This document shows, piece after piece, positions 22,813 to 30,890 of a DNA stretch of 64,000 nucleotides. Source of the stretch: Smithella sp. (lineage in GTDB: Bacteria > Desulfobacterota > Syntrophia > Syntrophales > Smithellaceae); NCBI GenBank assembly GCA_007244375.1, contig SCVW01000015.1, forward strand, positions 210,296-274,295, written 5' to 3'. A program made the translations under genes and the position numbers. A model generated the notes under the pieces. It had not been told where the DNA came from, ran no database searches, and saw only the letters and a program-made list of their open reading frames with translations. How positions within the stretch are numbered: position 1 is the stretch's first letter; each line of letters begins with the position of its first letter.

Positions 22813-23490
22813 TCAAAAGCGGTAGATGACTTCCAGCATATGAAAATCTGCTCCTGTATTGTGAGGTCCGTAAATTCCACAGTCGGAATAGTGCAGATAG
22901 CGGTATCCGGCTCCAAGTTGCCAGAAAAGCGGAATACTAACGCCGGCGGTCAAGGCGAACTGAAAGTATCCGCCATAGTCTTGCGTTGCAAATTTATGTC
23001 TGCTCAGTAGAGCACCGCCGACTCCCATATCTAAGGTAAATTTGCCGTCTTGACTGCCGAATGCCAGCAGGGGAACGAGCGAAATAACCAACGCTGTATC
23101 TTTGTCTCCATAAAGAACGCCGATACTGGACATTAGCCTTATATCGGTTCCCCATCCCGATCGTGTATAAAGCATCCATGGCGATCTGAAGTATGCTGCC
23201 ACATCGTATTCCCAAAATTTTTCCGAAGCCACATCTCCGATAATGTCAAAGCTGGAGAAGCGTGCCCTTAAACTGACACTATGCAAACTTGTTTTGGCAG
23301 GTTCTTTCCCATCGGTTTCATTTTCTGCATTAGGATAAGATTGATTTCTATATTCAGAATAAAATGAGGCTTGATGTTCACAGGGCATTGACTCAACAAA
23401 ACCGCATAAAAACAAACTCAGGAAGACAATACACAAAAGGTGGGCGTTAAAAGTTAAAAAACGATAAAAAAAGAATCGTGCACTTTTCAT
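22813..23490 (-). CDS. PagL-like lipid A 3-O-deacylase / acyloxyacyl hydrolase
   Basis: 225 residues with an N-terminal hydrophobic signal (AHLLCIVFLSLFLCGFV) and alternating strands of a small beta-barrel ending in aromatic Phe. The C-terminal GYRYLHYSDCGIYGPHNTG is the PagL signature: candidate catalytic His200 and Ser202, with Asp215 in the position of PagL's Glu. PagL removes the 3-O-linked acyl chain of lipid A in the outer membrane. The residues upstream of the barrel (35-75) are unusually polar for the family. Own promoter on the minus strand; convergent with the ABC operon. Confidence 0.7.
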   Translation of the reverse strand: MKSARFFFYRFLTFNAHLLCIVFLSLFLCGFVESMPCEHQASFYSEYRNQSYPNAENETDGKEPAKTSLHSVSLRARFSSFDIIGDVASEKFWEYDVAAYFRSPWMLYTRSGWGTDIRLMSSIGVLYGDKDTALVISLVPLLAFGSQDGKFTLDMGVGGALLSRHKFATQDYGGYFQFALTAGVSIPLFWQLGAGYRYLHYSDCGIYGPHNTGADFHMLEVIYRF

Positions 23491-23528
23491 AAGGCTGAAA
23501 CTCTGAAATGCAAATTATTTTGTTTTAT

Positions 23529-23557
23529 ATTCTATCAACATTTCCGTAAGGGAACAA
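23529..23557 (-). promoter_or_regulatory. Promoter of the PagL-like gene
   Basis: Minus strand TTGTTC (23557-23552), 17-base spacer, TAGAAT (23534-23529); start codon 39 bases downstream of the -10. Confidence 0.5.
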
Positions 23558-23676
23558 GTATGCAGGTTCTTCGCGCGACGACTGTTCTGATAAAAAGGCG
23601 TTTCAATCGGAAAAGAGCGGAAAAATTTGCAGATAGCATATCGTTTTTTGCCCCAAAAAACCAGATTATACAGACA

Positions 23677-23705
23677 TTGACATATGCAGTACTTATTTAT
23701 ATATT
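23677..23705 (+). promoter_or_regulatory. Promoter of the crotonase-AraC pair
   Basis: TTGACA (23677-23682), 17-base spacer, TATATT (23700-23705); a near-consensus sigma70 promoter about 90 bases before the crotonase ATG. Confidence 0.65.
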
Positions 23706-23791
23706 TCCTTTACCAGATATCATTAGAAAATTCTGTCTAATGCATATAATCAGGATCAATTTTATTTCGTTTCTTAAAAGAGAGGTTAGGC

Positions 23792-24610
23792 ATGAAAGAT
23801 TATGGCATCAGTCTTAAACGGCAAGGACACATAGCAATCGTTACTCTCGAACGGTCCCAAAAACTTAATGCCTTCGACGAATACATGTGGGATTGTCTGG
23901 ATATTGTGGTGACCGAGCTCAGGCAAAGTTTGCCGAGGGTTATCGTCCTCACTGGTGCGGGCAACAAGGCTTTTTGCGCGGGATTTGATGTGAATCCGGA
24001 AAATCCTTTGCTTAAGCCGATATTGGCTGCAATAAATGGCAGTGACAAAGGTCCGGCGTATGGGATCATCCGCCGAATAAGAACGAGTACCGATAACTTT
24101 GTCTCTTTGCCGGTTCCGATAATTGTTGCTATTAACGGACTGGCTTACGGTGGTGGAGCGGAAATTGCCTCGCGCGGTGACCTGCGGATTATGGATCCAA
24201 ATGCCATAATTTGTTTCTCCGAGGTGCGGCTTGGCCTTATGCCGGACCATGGAGGAGTTGTGGGACTTACCAAACTTGTAGGTGCTTCGCGGGCCGCCGA
24301 TCTCATCCTCACCGCCAGAAAAGTAATTGCAGAAGAAGCCTTACAGCTTGGTTTGATAAACCGTATCAGTGCGCCGGGCAAGGTTCTTGAGGAAGCATTA
24401 TCCCTTGCATCAGCCATAGCTGAAAACGGTCCTCGTGCCGTCCGGCATGCTTTATCAGTGATTAGAAAAACATCTGATCTGACAACCCGGGAGGCGCTGG
24501 AGCTGGAGACTGAAGAAGCCGTTGATCTCATTGTTAGTGGTGAAAGCATTCATGGAATTTCCGCCTTTCTCGCCCGTCAGAAACCGAATTTTCCGGATCC
24601 TGAAGAATAA
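23792..24610 (+). CDS. Enoyl-CoA hydratase/isomerase (crotonase) family protein
   Basis: 272 residues. The two oxyanion-hole segments are present (GNKAFCAGFDV and INGLAYGGGAEIASRGDL), as are both acidic residues used by hydratases: Glu in GGGAEIA and Glu in SEVRLGLMPDHGG. It should act on an enoyl-CoA in fatty- or alicyclic-acid degradation. Followed five bases later by an AraC regulator, so the pair is probably co-transcribed and possibly self-controlled. A degraded copy of its C-terminus lies at 22632. Confidence 0.85.
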   Translation: MKDYGISLKRQGHIAIVTLERSQKLNAFDEYMWDCLDIVVTELRQSLPRVIVLTGAGNKAFCAGFDVNPENPLLKPILAAINGSDKGPAYGIIRRIRTSTDNFVSLPVPIIVAINGLAYGGGAEIASRGDLRIMDPNAIICFSEVRLGLMPDHGGVVGLTKLVGASRAADLILTARKVIAEEALQLGLINRISAPGKVLEEALSLASAIAENGPRAVRHALSVIRKTSDLTTREALELETEEAVDLIVSGESIHGISAFLARQKPNFPDPEE

Positions 24611-24615
24611 GGCTT

Positions 24616-25653
24616 ATGAGCGAAAAAATTCACATAAAGTCCAAAGGTTCTTTAAGCGTTTTGCGTCCTATTAATAATGTTGCTGTGTTTGTGCGCGCGG
24701 CTGGTGAATATGGAATTGACCAAAAAAAAATTCTTGCCGGCAGCGGTATAAAATTAAGCGAGTTGGATGATCCGTTGCGCATCATCACCACTGAACAGGA
24801 AATCATGGTTGGACGCAGGCTGGCGCAGCTTGCTCCATCTCCTCTAAGCGGTCTGGATTTGGGGGCACATCACCATCTGATTTCCAAAGGAAAACTGGGC
24901 ATGGCGGCGATGTGTTGTGAAACAGCATTCGATGCCCTCAAATTAATGCTCACATACATTGACCTGGTGTCTTCATATTTTCAGTACGATTTAACTGTTG
25001 ATGGTAAAAATGGTTACGTCCGTATGAAAGAGTTGGTTAATTTGGATGACTTTAGTCATTATGTTTTTGAGACCGAAATTGTTTCTCTTTATACCATTTG
25101 CTCCATGATTTTGGACGATGAACATATTTTCAAGGAAATGCATTTGGCGTTTACTGCGCCTGGTCACGCGGCAAGATATAAGGAAATATTTCGGTGTCCG
25201 GTATTTTTTAATGCTCCTCAGCATTTGCTTATGTTTGATGCCTTGATTCTTAATAAACCGCTCAAACATGCCAATCCCCTGACAAAAAAATTTTTGGAGG
25301 AGGAATGCCGGCATTTATGTGAGCGTCTTAACGAGAACGTGACGGTCAAAGATAAAATACGGCATGAACTGATGTTTGCGGAAGGAGACTTTCCAACTCT
25401 CGATCAACTGGCTCATCGAATAAATATGCCCGAGCGAACTATTCGACGCAGGCTTAAAGCGGAAGGTACGTCCTACAAAGAAATTCTTTCCGATATCCGC
25501 AAGCAAAAGGCGCAGGATCTGATTGCCGCCGGCGATTTATCGATGGAGAAAATAGCTGAGAAGTTAAGCTATAGCGAAGTTGCCGGTTTTTATCACGCTT
25601 TCAAAACATGGACAGGCACCACTCCGGCCAATTACCGCAAAAAAGCGTCTTGA
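24616..25653 (+). CDS. AraC-family transcriptional regulator
   Basis: 345 residues: an N-terminal ligand-binding part of the Arabinose_bd/OruR type (about 20-210, with GAHHHLISKGKLGMAAMCC) and a C-terminal double helix-turn-helix (FPTLDQLAHRINMPERTIRRRLKAEG and KIAEKLSYSEVAGFYHAFKTWTG). The terminal TPANYRKK is typical. Regulators of this shape respond to amino acids, fatty acids or aromatic compounds. It sits between a crotonase and the dehydratase operon and could control either. The inverted repeat at 25703-25726 is a candidate target. Confidence 0.82.
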   Translation: MSEKIHIKSKGSLSVLRPINNVAVFVRAAGEYGIDQKKILAGSGIKLSELDDPLRIITTEQEIMVGRRLAQLAPSPLSGLDLGAHHHLISKGKLGMAAMCCETAFDALKLMLTYIDLVSSYFQYDLTVDGKNGYVRMKELVNLDDFSHYVFETEIVSLYTICSMILDDEHIFKEMHLAFTAPGHAARYKEIFRCPVFFNAPQHLLMFDALILNKPLKHANPLTKKFLEEECRHLCERLNENVTVKDKIRHELMFAEGDFPTLDQLAHRINMPERTIRRRLKAEGTSYKEILSDIRKQKAQDLIAAGDLSMEKIAEKLSYSEVAGFYHAFKTWTGTTPANYRKKAS

Positions 25654-25660
25654 CCCGCTT

Positions 25661-25801
25661 TAATTTTCCACCCTTCACCCTTCACTTTTTACTATAAATA
25701 TATGTTATTGTTAAATAAGAATAACAAATAATCAGTGGCCGTTTTTATCAATATAAATGTCCGTTCATGTTATTGACTATTTGTTGCTGTTTGGATACTT
25801 T
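25661..25801 (+). promoter_or_regulatory. Control region of the dehydratase operon
   Basis: After a short TTCACCCTTCAC repeat (25668-25690) there is an inverted repeat TGTTATT-N10-AATAACA (25703-25726), then TTGACT (25773-25778), a 17-base spacer and TACTTT (25796-25801). The first gene starts at 25877 behind TTAGGAG. The inverted repeat lies about 50 bases upstream of the -35, a position suiting an activator such as the adjacent AraC protein. Confidence 0.5.
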
Positions 25802-25876
25802 GCATAGACATAAATATCCTCCTCACGAATTACTGTCATTATTGTACCGAATTGAGATAAATTAGGAGTTAATCTT

Positions 25877-26647
25877 ATGTTGACGGTCGGAATAGACATT
25901 GGTTCCATAACCACGAAAATTGCGATGATGGATGACAGCAGGCTGCTGCACACTGACGTGGCCTTGAGCGGCTACGACATGGACAAGGCCTGGCGCGATA
26001 TCTATGCCAGGATGCTTCAAAGTACCAGCAAAAAAGATTCGGACGTCAAGTACATCGTTTCCACCGGATACGGCAGAAATATCGTTGATGCCGCGCAAAA
26101 GAAAATTACTGAAATTACCTGCCACGCTGCCGGAGCAAAATATTTCTATCCCAAAGTTAAGGCTGTCATTGATATCGGCGGACAGGACAGCAAGTTCATT
26201 AAAATAGACGATAGCGGCAGTGTTGCCGATTTTGTGATGAACGACAAATGCGCTGCGGGAACAGGACGTTTCCTGGAAGTAATGGCTCGCGCTCTTCATG
26301 TGGAAATCAAGGATTTCGCGGCCATGTCGAACAAGGCGACGAAGGCGGCAGTTATCAGCAACATGTGCACGGTATTCGCGGAATCGGAAGTAATCTCGCT
26401 GATTGCCAAAGGAGAAAGCAGAGAAAATATTATTGCCGGCATTCATGAATCCATTGCCTCCAGAATGATGTCCATGATGAACCGCTCCGGTGTGGTCAAG
26501 CCGATTGTGATGACCGGCGGAGTGTCGAAGAATATGGGCATGCGTCAGGCTTTGGAGAAGAAAATCGGTGCAACAATCGACGTGCCCGAACAGGCACAGA
26601 TTTGCGGAGCAATCGGTGCGGCGATATTGGGCGCGAATAGTAAATAA
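25877..26647 (+). CDS. 2-hydroxyacyl-CoA dehydratase activase / BcrD-like ATPase
   Basis: 256 residues of the ASKHA ATPase family: GIDIGSITTKIAM (phosphate 1), IDIGGQDSKFIKI (phosphate 2) and MTGGVSKNMGMRQAL (adenosine). Cys125 (NDKCAAGTGRF) and Cys164 (ISNMCTVFAESEV) are the ligands of the [4Fe-4S] cluster bridging the homodimer. Such activases hydrolyse ATP to push a low-potential electron into a dehydratase or benzoyl-CoA reductase. Length fits HgdC/BcrD; no separate BcrA-like subunit (about 430 residues) is present, so a homodimeric activase is likely. The substrate enzyme is encoded by the next two genes. Confidence 0.88.
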   Translation: MLTVGIDIGSITTKIAMMDDSRLLHTDVALSGYDMDKAWRDIYARMLQSTSKKDSDVKYIVSTGYGRNIVDAAQKKITEITCHAAGAKYFYPKVKAVIDIGGQDSKFIKIDDSGSVADFVMNDKCAAGTGRFLEVMARALHVEIKDFAAMSNKATKAAVISNMCTVFAESEVISLIAKGESRENIIAGIHESIASRMMSMMNRSGVVKPIVMTGGVSKNMGMRQALEKKIGATIDVPEQAQICGAIGAAILGANSK

Positions 26648-26684
26648 GAATGAGACGACACGCCGGAACTTTGCTTTTTTTAAT

Positions 26685-26772
26685 TTTGTCATTTTGAGGA
26701 GTATAACGACGAGAAATCTGATTTGTTAAAACAGATTAAGATTTCTCCCTTCGGTCGAAATGACATTTTGAG
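26685..26772. repeat. Inverted GTCATTTTGAG / CGAAATGACATTTT repeat within the operon
   Basis: TTTGTCATTTTGAGGAGTAT ... GAGAAATCTG faces CAGATTAAGATTTCTC ... GGTCGAAATGACATTTTGAG. The arms can form a long imperfect hairpin between the activase and the first dehydratase subunit. It might uncouple expression of the two. Confidence 0.6.
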
Positions 26773-26807
26773 TCTTCTTTAAAAGATTTCAATGATGGAG
26801 GGAACAA

Positions 26808-27848
26808 ATGAAAAAGAAGTTCGCGTATTATGATACCGGACATGAATTTCCGGAAGAAATCGTCATGGCCGCGGGATTTACACCGTATAAGATTCTGGGC
26901 GATGTTCACGTTTCCACGGATCCCGCCGACCGATATGTCCAGAATTATATCTGCCCGTTTTCACGCTCTTGCCTGACCGAGGGAATGGCTCACTCACAGG
27001 AATGGGCAGGCATTGCTTTCTGTCACGGCTGCGATACAACAAATAACCAGTATGATATCTGGAAATATCATGTAAAGACGGATTTCCTTTATTGGATAAA
27101 CACCCCGGCCAAGAATGATAAAATCTCGCGCAAGTTTCACTCCCATGAACTGCGACGTTTTAAGGAACATCTTGAAAAAAAATATGATGTAGAAATCACT
27201 GACGATAAGCTAAAAGAAGCGATTAAAAAATCAAACAAGATAAAAAGTCTCATGCGTCAGCTTGCAGCGCTGAGAAGCGTGAAAGATATTACTAACGAGG
27301 AATATTTTCTGGCTGCCCGTAAATGCGTGCAGATGGATAAGGACGAGCTGATCAATGACCTGGAAAAAACTTTTCAGGAATGGAAAGGCCGTCCGGCGTT
27401 TCCGAAAAATATGGTTCCGGTGCTGGTAACCGGTTCGGATATAACCTATCCGGAAGCAATGCAAATATTCGAATCTGCCGGACTAAGAGTGGTGCGCGAC
27501 GATTTATCGTTAGGTGAAAGATATTTTGCGCAAACAATTCCGGAAGGCGGCGATCCGATAGAAGCGCTGACGATTTATAATTCCCGCATTCCGCAGCCGC
27601 CGACAAAAATTCCTTTTCATGTCCGGCTGGATTATCTGCGGCAATGCCTGAAAGAAACAAAGGTTGCAGGCATTGTTCTGCAGAGGCTGATGTTTTGCGA
27701 ACCAAACGGTCTGGATTTCCCGTTCCTGTCACGCGAACTGAAAAAAGACGGCTACAAACTGATTGTCATCGAACGTGAATATACACCCACTATCGATCAG
27801 CAATTCGTGAGCCGCCTGGAAAGCTTCCGGGAATTAATAACTCAATAA
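26808..27848 (+). CDS. 2-hydroxyacyl-CoA dehydratase / benzoyl-CoA reductase-type subunit (short subunit)
   Basis: 346 residues of the HgdB/BcrC superfamily. It opens AYYDTGHEFPEEIVMAAGFTPYKI, the standard first strand of this family. Candidate cluster cysteines are Cys49 (NYICPFSRSC), Cys55, Cys72/Cys75 (FCHGCDTTN) and one in QRLMFCEPNG. Together with the next protein it should form the heterodimer carrying [4Fe-4S] clusters that receives the electron from the activase. AGGTCAGGAGG-like spacing and a 16-base gap link it to the following gene. The substrate cannot be fixed: alpha-hydroxyacyl-CoA dehydration and aryl- or enoyl-CoA reduction are both open. Confidence 0.82.
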   Translation: MKKKFAYYDTGHEFPEEIVMAAGFTPYKILGDVHVSTDPADRYVQNYICPFSRSCLTEGMAHSQEWAGIAFCHGCDTTNNQYDIWKYHVKTDFLYWINTPAKNDKISRKFHSHELRRFKEHLEKKYDVEITDDKLKEAIKKSNKIKSLMRQLAALRSVKDITNEEYFLAARKCVQMDKDELINDLEKTFQEWKGRPAFPKNMVPVLVTGSDITYPEAMQIFESAGLRVVRDDLSLGERYFAQTIPEGGDPIEALTIYNSRIPQPPTKIPFHVRLDYLRQCLKETKVAGIVLQRLMFCEPNGLDFPFLSRELKKDGYKLIVIEREYTPTIDQQFVSRLESFRELITQ

Positions 27849-27864
27849 GGTCAGGAGGACTGTT

Positions 27865-29178
27865 ATGATAAAAATGGCCCGTTTCATCGCGAAAAACCCG
27901 CAGGTATTTAAAGAGGGAATCAAGGGTTATCTCAATCAGCCCCTGACACCGCGCATGCTGCAAGTTCTGATGCAGTACATTAATCAGTCTAAAATATATA
28001 AATTAATGCCGTGGAAGTTTAGAAAGTTTGGAGTTTTTACTGCTGGATTCCCCGCTGAAATACCGGCCTCTATGGGTTTTTCCCCCGGTTTTCCTGAAGC
28101 CTATGCCGCGCTCACCGCTACCGCCGGATGCGCCGTGCCGCCTATCGAATGTGCCGATAGTTTGGGTTACGGCCGCGATATTTGCACTTACATGAAAACC
28201 AGTATCGGCGCGTCTTATCTGGGCTGGCCGGAAGATTTCGGAGGTGTACGCGAGGCGGATGCTTATTTTTCCGCGAACTTTGTCTGCGATACCCATCTGA
28301 AGTGGGTGGAAAACGAAGCCCGGATTCACGGAAAACCTTATTTCGCGCTTGATTATCCGAGTGTAGTGGCCGGTGAAGATGAATCCCGCATTGAAGAATA
28401 TATTGATTATCTTGAAGAGCAGTTGTGGGATATGATTAAATTTCTGGAAGACATCACCGGCAGGAAATTTGACGAGGATAAATTTCTGGAGATTGTCAAT
28501 AATTCATATGAGATTTGCCAGCTTTTCCGGCAGTTGAATGACTATCGCCGGAGATTTCCCGCCAACAGGTATTTTGAATGGGTACGTATTTTTATGCTAC
28601 CCATGGTAACACAATGGAACCAGAAAGACGCCATACGTTTTTACAAGAGTGAATTAAAGAAAGCGCAGAAACGCTATGGCGACAAGATGGAAATTGAACC
28701 GGGACGCGAAAAATACCGTGTCTTATGGGAGGGAATTACGCTCTGGTACAACGTTGATTTGTATCAGAAGGTTTTGGCGGATAAAGGCGCCCGTATTGTC
28801 TTTGAGCCTTATACGATTTCCTTTGCCGGCCGCGGCAAACCGCAAAAGACAATGAAAGGAACCTTGCGGCAGGTTGCCCGCGATACTTTAATTATCCCTT
28901 ACACCCTTAACCTAGATAGAAGAATCGAGTATTTTAATAAGATGATCGTTGATTACGATCTGGACGGCATCATCATGCACGAAAACCACAGCTGCCGGCC
29001 CAGCAGTACCGGATTGCTCGATTTGCGCGACTCTCTGCAGAAAAGATGGGGCATTCCTGTTTTGATGATGAACACCGACCACTGCGATCCGCGCGCCTAC
29101 GCGGATGGTCCGATGAACACCCGCATAGATGGGTTCGTGGAATTGATGGAAGAGTACACGAAAAAAAAGAAACACTAG
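27865..29178 (+). CDS. 2-hydroxyacyl-CoA dehydratase / benzoyl-CoA reductase-type subunit (long subunit)
   Basis: 437 residues, the length of BcrB/HgdA-like partners. An N-terminal helical part (1-50) precedes FGVFTAGFPAEIPASMGFSP, then Cys89 and Cys96 (AGCAVPPIECADSLGYG), Cys107 and Cys141 (NFVCDTHLKW) and, near the C-terminus, HENHSCRPSSTG and MNTDHCDPRAYADGPM. These are the family's cluster and substrate-site blocks. It pairs with the preceding subunit. The operon context (crotonase, acyl-CoA dehydrogenase) points to degradation of an acyl-CoA that needs a radical dehydration or reduction step. Confidence 0.82.
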   Translation: MIKMARFIAKNPQVFKEGIKGYLNQPLTPRMLQVLMQYINQSKIYKLMPWKFRKFGVFTAGFPAEIPASMGFSPGFPEAYAALTATAGCAVPPIECADSLGYGRDICTYMKTSIGASYLGWPEDFGGVREADAYFSANFVCDTHLKWVENEARIHGKPYFALDYPSVVAGEDESRIEEYIDYLEEQLWDMIKFLEDITGRKFDEDKFLEIVNNSYEICQLFRQLNDYRRRFPANRYFEWVRIFMLPMVTQWNQKDAIRFYKSELKKAQKRYGDKMEIEPGREKYRVLWEGITLWYNVDLYQKVLADKGARIVFEPYTISFAGRGKPQKTMKGTLRQVARDTLIIPYTLNLDRRIEYFNKMIVDYDLDGIIMHENHSCRPSSTGLLDLRDSLQKRWGIPVLMMNTDHCDPRAYADGPMNTRIDGFVELMEEYTKKKKH

Positions 29179-29240
29179 CAAGATTTTTATGACGGCAAAG
29201 AAGGGTGAAAAGTGAAAAGTGAAAAGAAGGAGGTTACAAT

Positions 29241-30275
29241 ATGGGCAACTATAAGTATTTCTCCATGCGGCGTGAAAATTCAACTCTTTGGGTTGAAATT
29301 AAAAATCCACCGGTGAATTTCCTGACCGTGGCCATGCTCGAAGAATTATTTGATCTGGTCAAAAAGGTATCGAAAGATGATTCGGTGAGAGTTTTCATTC
29401 TGACAGGCGGCATCGAAGATATCTACATCATGCACTTTTCTATTCCTGAGCTGCTGGTTCTCACGAAAGACAATAAAAAATTACTCTTAAATCTTTATGT
29501 AAAAACCAAATTAACGGGAACTTTTTTTAAGTATGTGACAACATCTACCAACTGGCTCATGGATTGGTTCGGATGGTACGAAACCCTGATGCTGAAAATC
29601 GCCAAAGGTATAAGCGGCTATTCGTCCAGTCTGTATCTGTGGTTTATAATGCACAGAATGTATATGGCAATTGAGCGGCTCAATAAAATTACTATCGCGG
29701 CTATCAATGGAAACTGTAATGGAGGAGGAACAGAGCTTTCCGCCTGTTTTGATTTCCGTCTCATGATTGGCGATCAGGAGTTCACTATCGGGCAGCCGGA
29801 AGTTTTGATAAATATTGTTCCCGGCGGTGGTTCTTCACAGAGGCTGCCGCGGCTCATCGGCAGAGCCAAAGCGCTGGAATTCATGCTGCGCGGCAATCAA
29901 CTGAATGCTCAGGAAGCACAGCGCATTGGCTTGATTACCGGGTTTTTTAATAAAGCGGAATTCAAAAACAGTGTACAGGAATTTGCCGAGCTGATGAGCA
30001 AGCGTCCCATGATGGCTGTGGACGCAATCAAGAAATGCGTACACGACGGTATGGAAACGACTTTAAGACACGGCTTAAGCATCGAGATGGAACAGAGTCT
30101 CCGCTGCCTTGACAATGAGGAAACAATCGAAACCATGCAGGAGTATATCCGCTACCTCGATAAGCATGTTAATTCCATTGATCGCCAGAAAATGACTACG
30201 GAAGAACTTAATCGAGTCGTGCAGGAAACAGTAAAACATATGGAAGAAGGCAAACTCTACAAATTTAAACATTAA
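29241..30275 (+). CDS. Enlarged enoyl-CoA hydratase/isomerase family protein
   Basis: 344 residues, about 80 longer than a standard crotonase. The core is intact: AAINGNCNGGGTELSACFDF and QPEVLINIVPGGGSSQRLPRLIG hold both catalytic-type glutamates. Compared with ordinary members there is an extra aromatic, partly hydrophobic insert of roughly 60 residues (about 78-140, with WLMDWFGWYETLML and SSLYLWFIMHRMYM) and a C-terminal extension of similar size. Size and placement recall ring-hydrolysing crotonases of anaerobic aromatic degradation (Oah/BamA type, about 360-380 residues), but the sequence does not show it is one. Strong AAGGAGG site. Confidence 0.78.
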   Translation: MGNYKYFSMRRENSTLWVEIKNPPVNFLTVAMLEELFDLVKKVSKDDSVRVFILTGGIEDIYIMHFSIPELLVLTKDNKKLLLNLYVKTKLTGTFFKYVTTSTNWLMDWFGWYETLMLKIAKGISGYSSSLYLWFIMHRMYMAIERLNKITIAAINGNCNGGGTELSACFDFRLMIGDQEFTIGQPEVLINIVPGGGSSQRLPRLIGRAKALEFMLRGNQLNAQEAQRIGLITGFFNKAEFKNSVQEFAELMSKRPMMAVDAIKKCVHDGMETTLRHGLSIEMEQSLRCLDNEETIETMQEYIRYLDKHVNSIDRQKMTTEELNRVVQETVKHMEEGKLYKFKH

Positions 30276-30285
30276 AGGAATGAAT

Positions 30286-30804
30286 ATGACTATTAAAATT
30301 CCTCACCCGGAAATAAACAGTCTTCCCTCGGATGTAAGGGCGGCGGTGGAAGCATTTCCCATGAACGTTTTCCGCATAGCTGCCAATGCTCCCGCCAGCA
30401 CGAAAGCTCTGGTTGATTTGGCGCAGTCCATTTTGTTTTATAGTTCGTTCGATCCGCGCAAGCGCGAGATTGCGGTGCTCAGGGTCGCGCACGTTACTCG
30501 CTCCGTTTATGAATGGACTCATCACGTCTCACTGGCTAAAGGTTACAATGTGAGCGATAAAGAAATAGAAATCATCTGCACGGAGGAACCGGTTACTTCG
30601 CTTAATGAAGAAAGCAATCTGCTTTGTCGTGTCGCTGATGAAATCAGCCGCAATGTCCGGCTCAGTGACGAAGTCCTTGCTCAAATTCTGGAGCGCTATG
30701 GGGTACAAGAGGCGACAGAACTGATTCTTTGCGTGAGCTATTTTAATTTCCTGAGCCGTTTTCTGGAATCCACCCGCGTGGAATTGGAAAATTCACATAG
30801 CTGA
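30286..30804 (+). CDS. Carboxymuconolactone decarboxylase / AhpD-like protein
   Basis: 172 residues. All-helical CMD fold: RKREIAVLRVAHVTRSVYEWTHHVSLAKGYNVSD, with the EWxHH motif but without the CxxC of true AhpD peroxidase partners. Start chosen at ATG 30286, six bases after AAAGGA; ATG 30280 would touch the ribosome site. EWxHH members have no settled function; proton transfer or lactone/oxo-acid chemistry is plausible. Its location between a crotonase and an acyl-CoA dehydrogenase suggests a step in the same acyl-CoA pathway. Confidence 0.72.
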   Translation: MTIKIPHPEINSLPSDVRAAVEAFPMNVFRIAANAPASTKALVDLAQSILFYSSFDPRKREIAVLRVAHVTRSVYEWTHHVSLAKGYNVSDKEIEIICTEEPVTSLNEESNLLCRVADEISRNVRLSDEVLAQILERYGVQEATELILCVSYFNFLSRFLESTRVELENSHS

Positions 30805-30830
30805 TTAAATTTTTTTTAATAGTACTTTTC

Positions 30831-30839
30831 TGTTATAAT
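30831..30839 (+). promoter_or_regulatory. Possible internal extended -10 promoter before the acyl-CoA dehydrogenase
   Basis: TGTTATAAT (TGn + perfect TATAAT at 30834-30839) sits in an 86-base gap; no good -35 is present. It may give separate expression of the dehydrogenase and the gene after it. Confidence 0.4.
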
Positions 30840-30890
30840 TCCCGGAAAAATATCCAGCTTAGCCGCGATCAAAAATTAAAGGAGTAAAAA

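Noticed and set aside
22563..22916. 117-codon minus-strand frame overlapping the end of the PagL-like gene
   Set aside because: It overlaps a better-supported gene and the crotonase remnant, and its translation shows no domain or composition of a real protein.
28010..28075. GGAAGTTTAGAAAGTTTGGAG inside the long dehydratase subunit, resembling the purine-rich repeats
   Set aside because: It codes KFRKFGVFTAGFPAEIP, which fits the family's first core strand; the frame and function look native, so similarity is likely chance.
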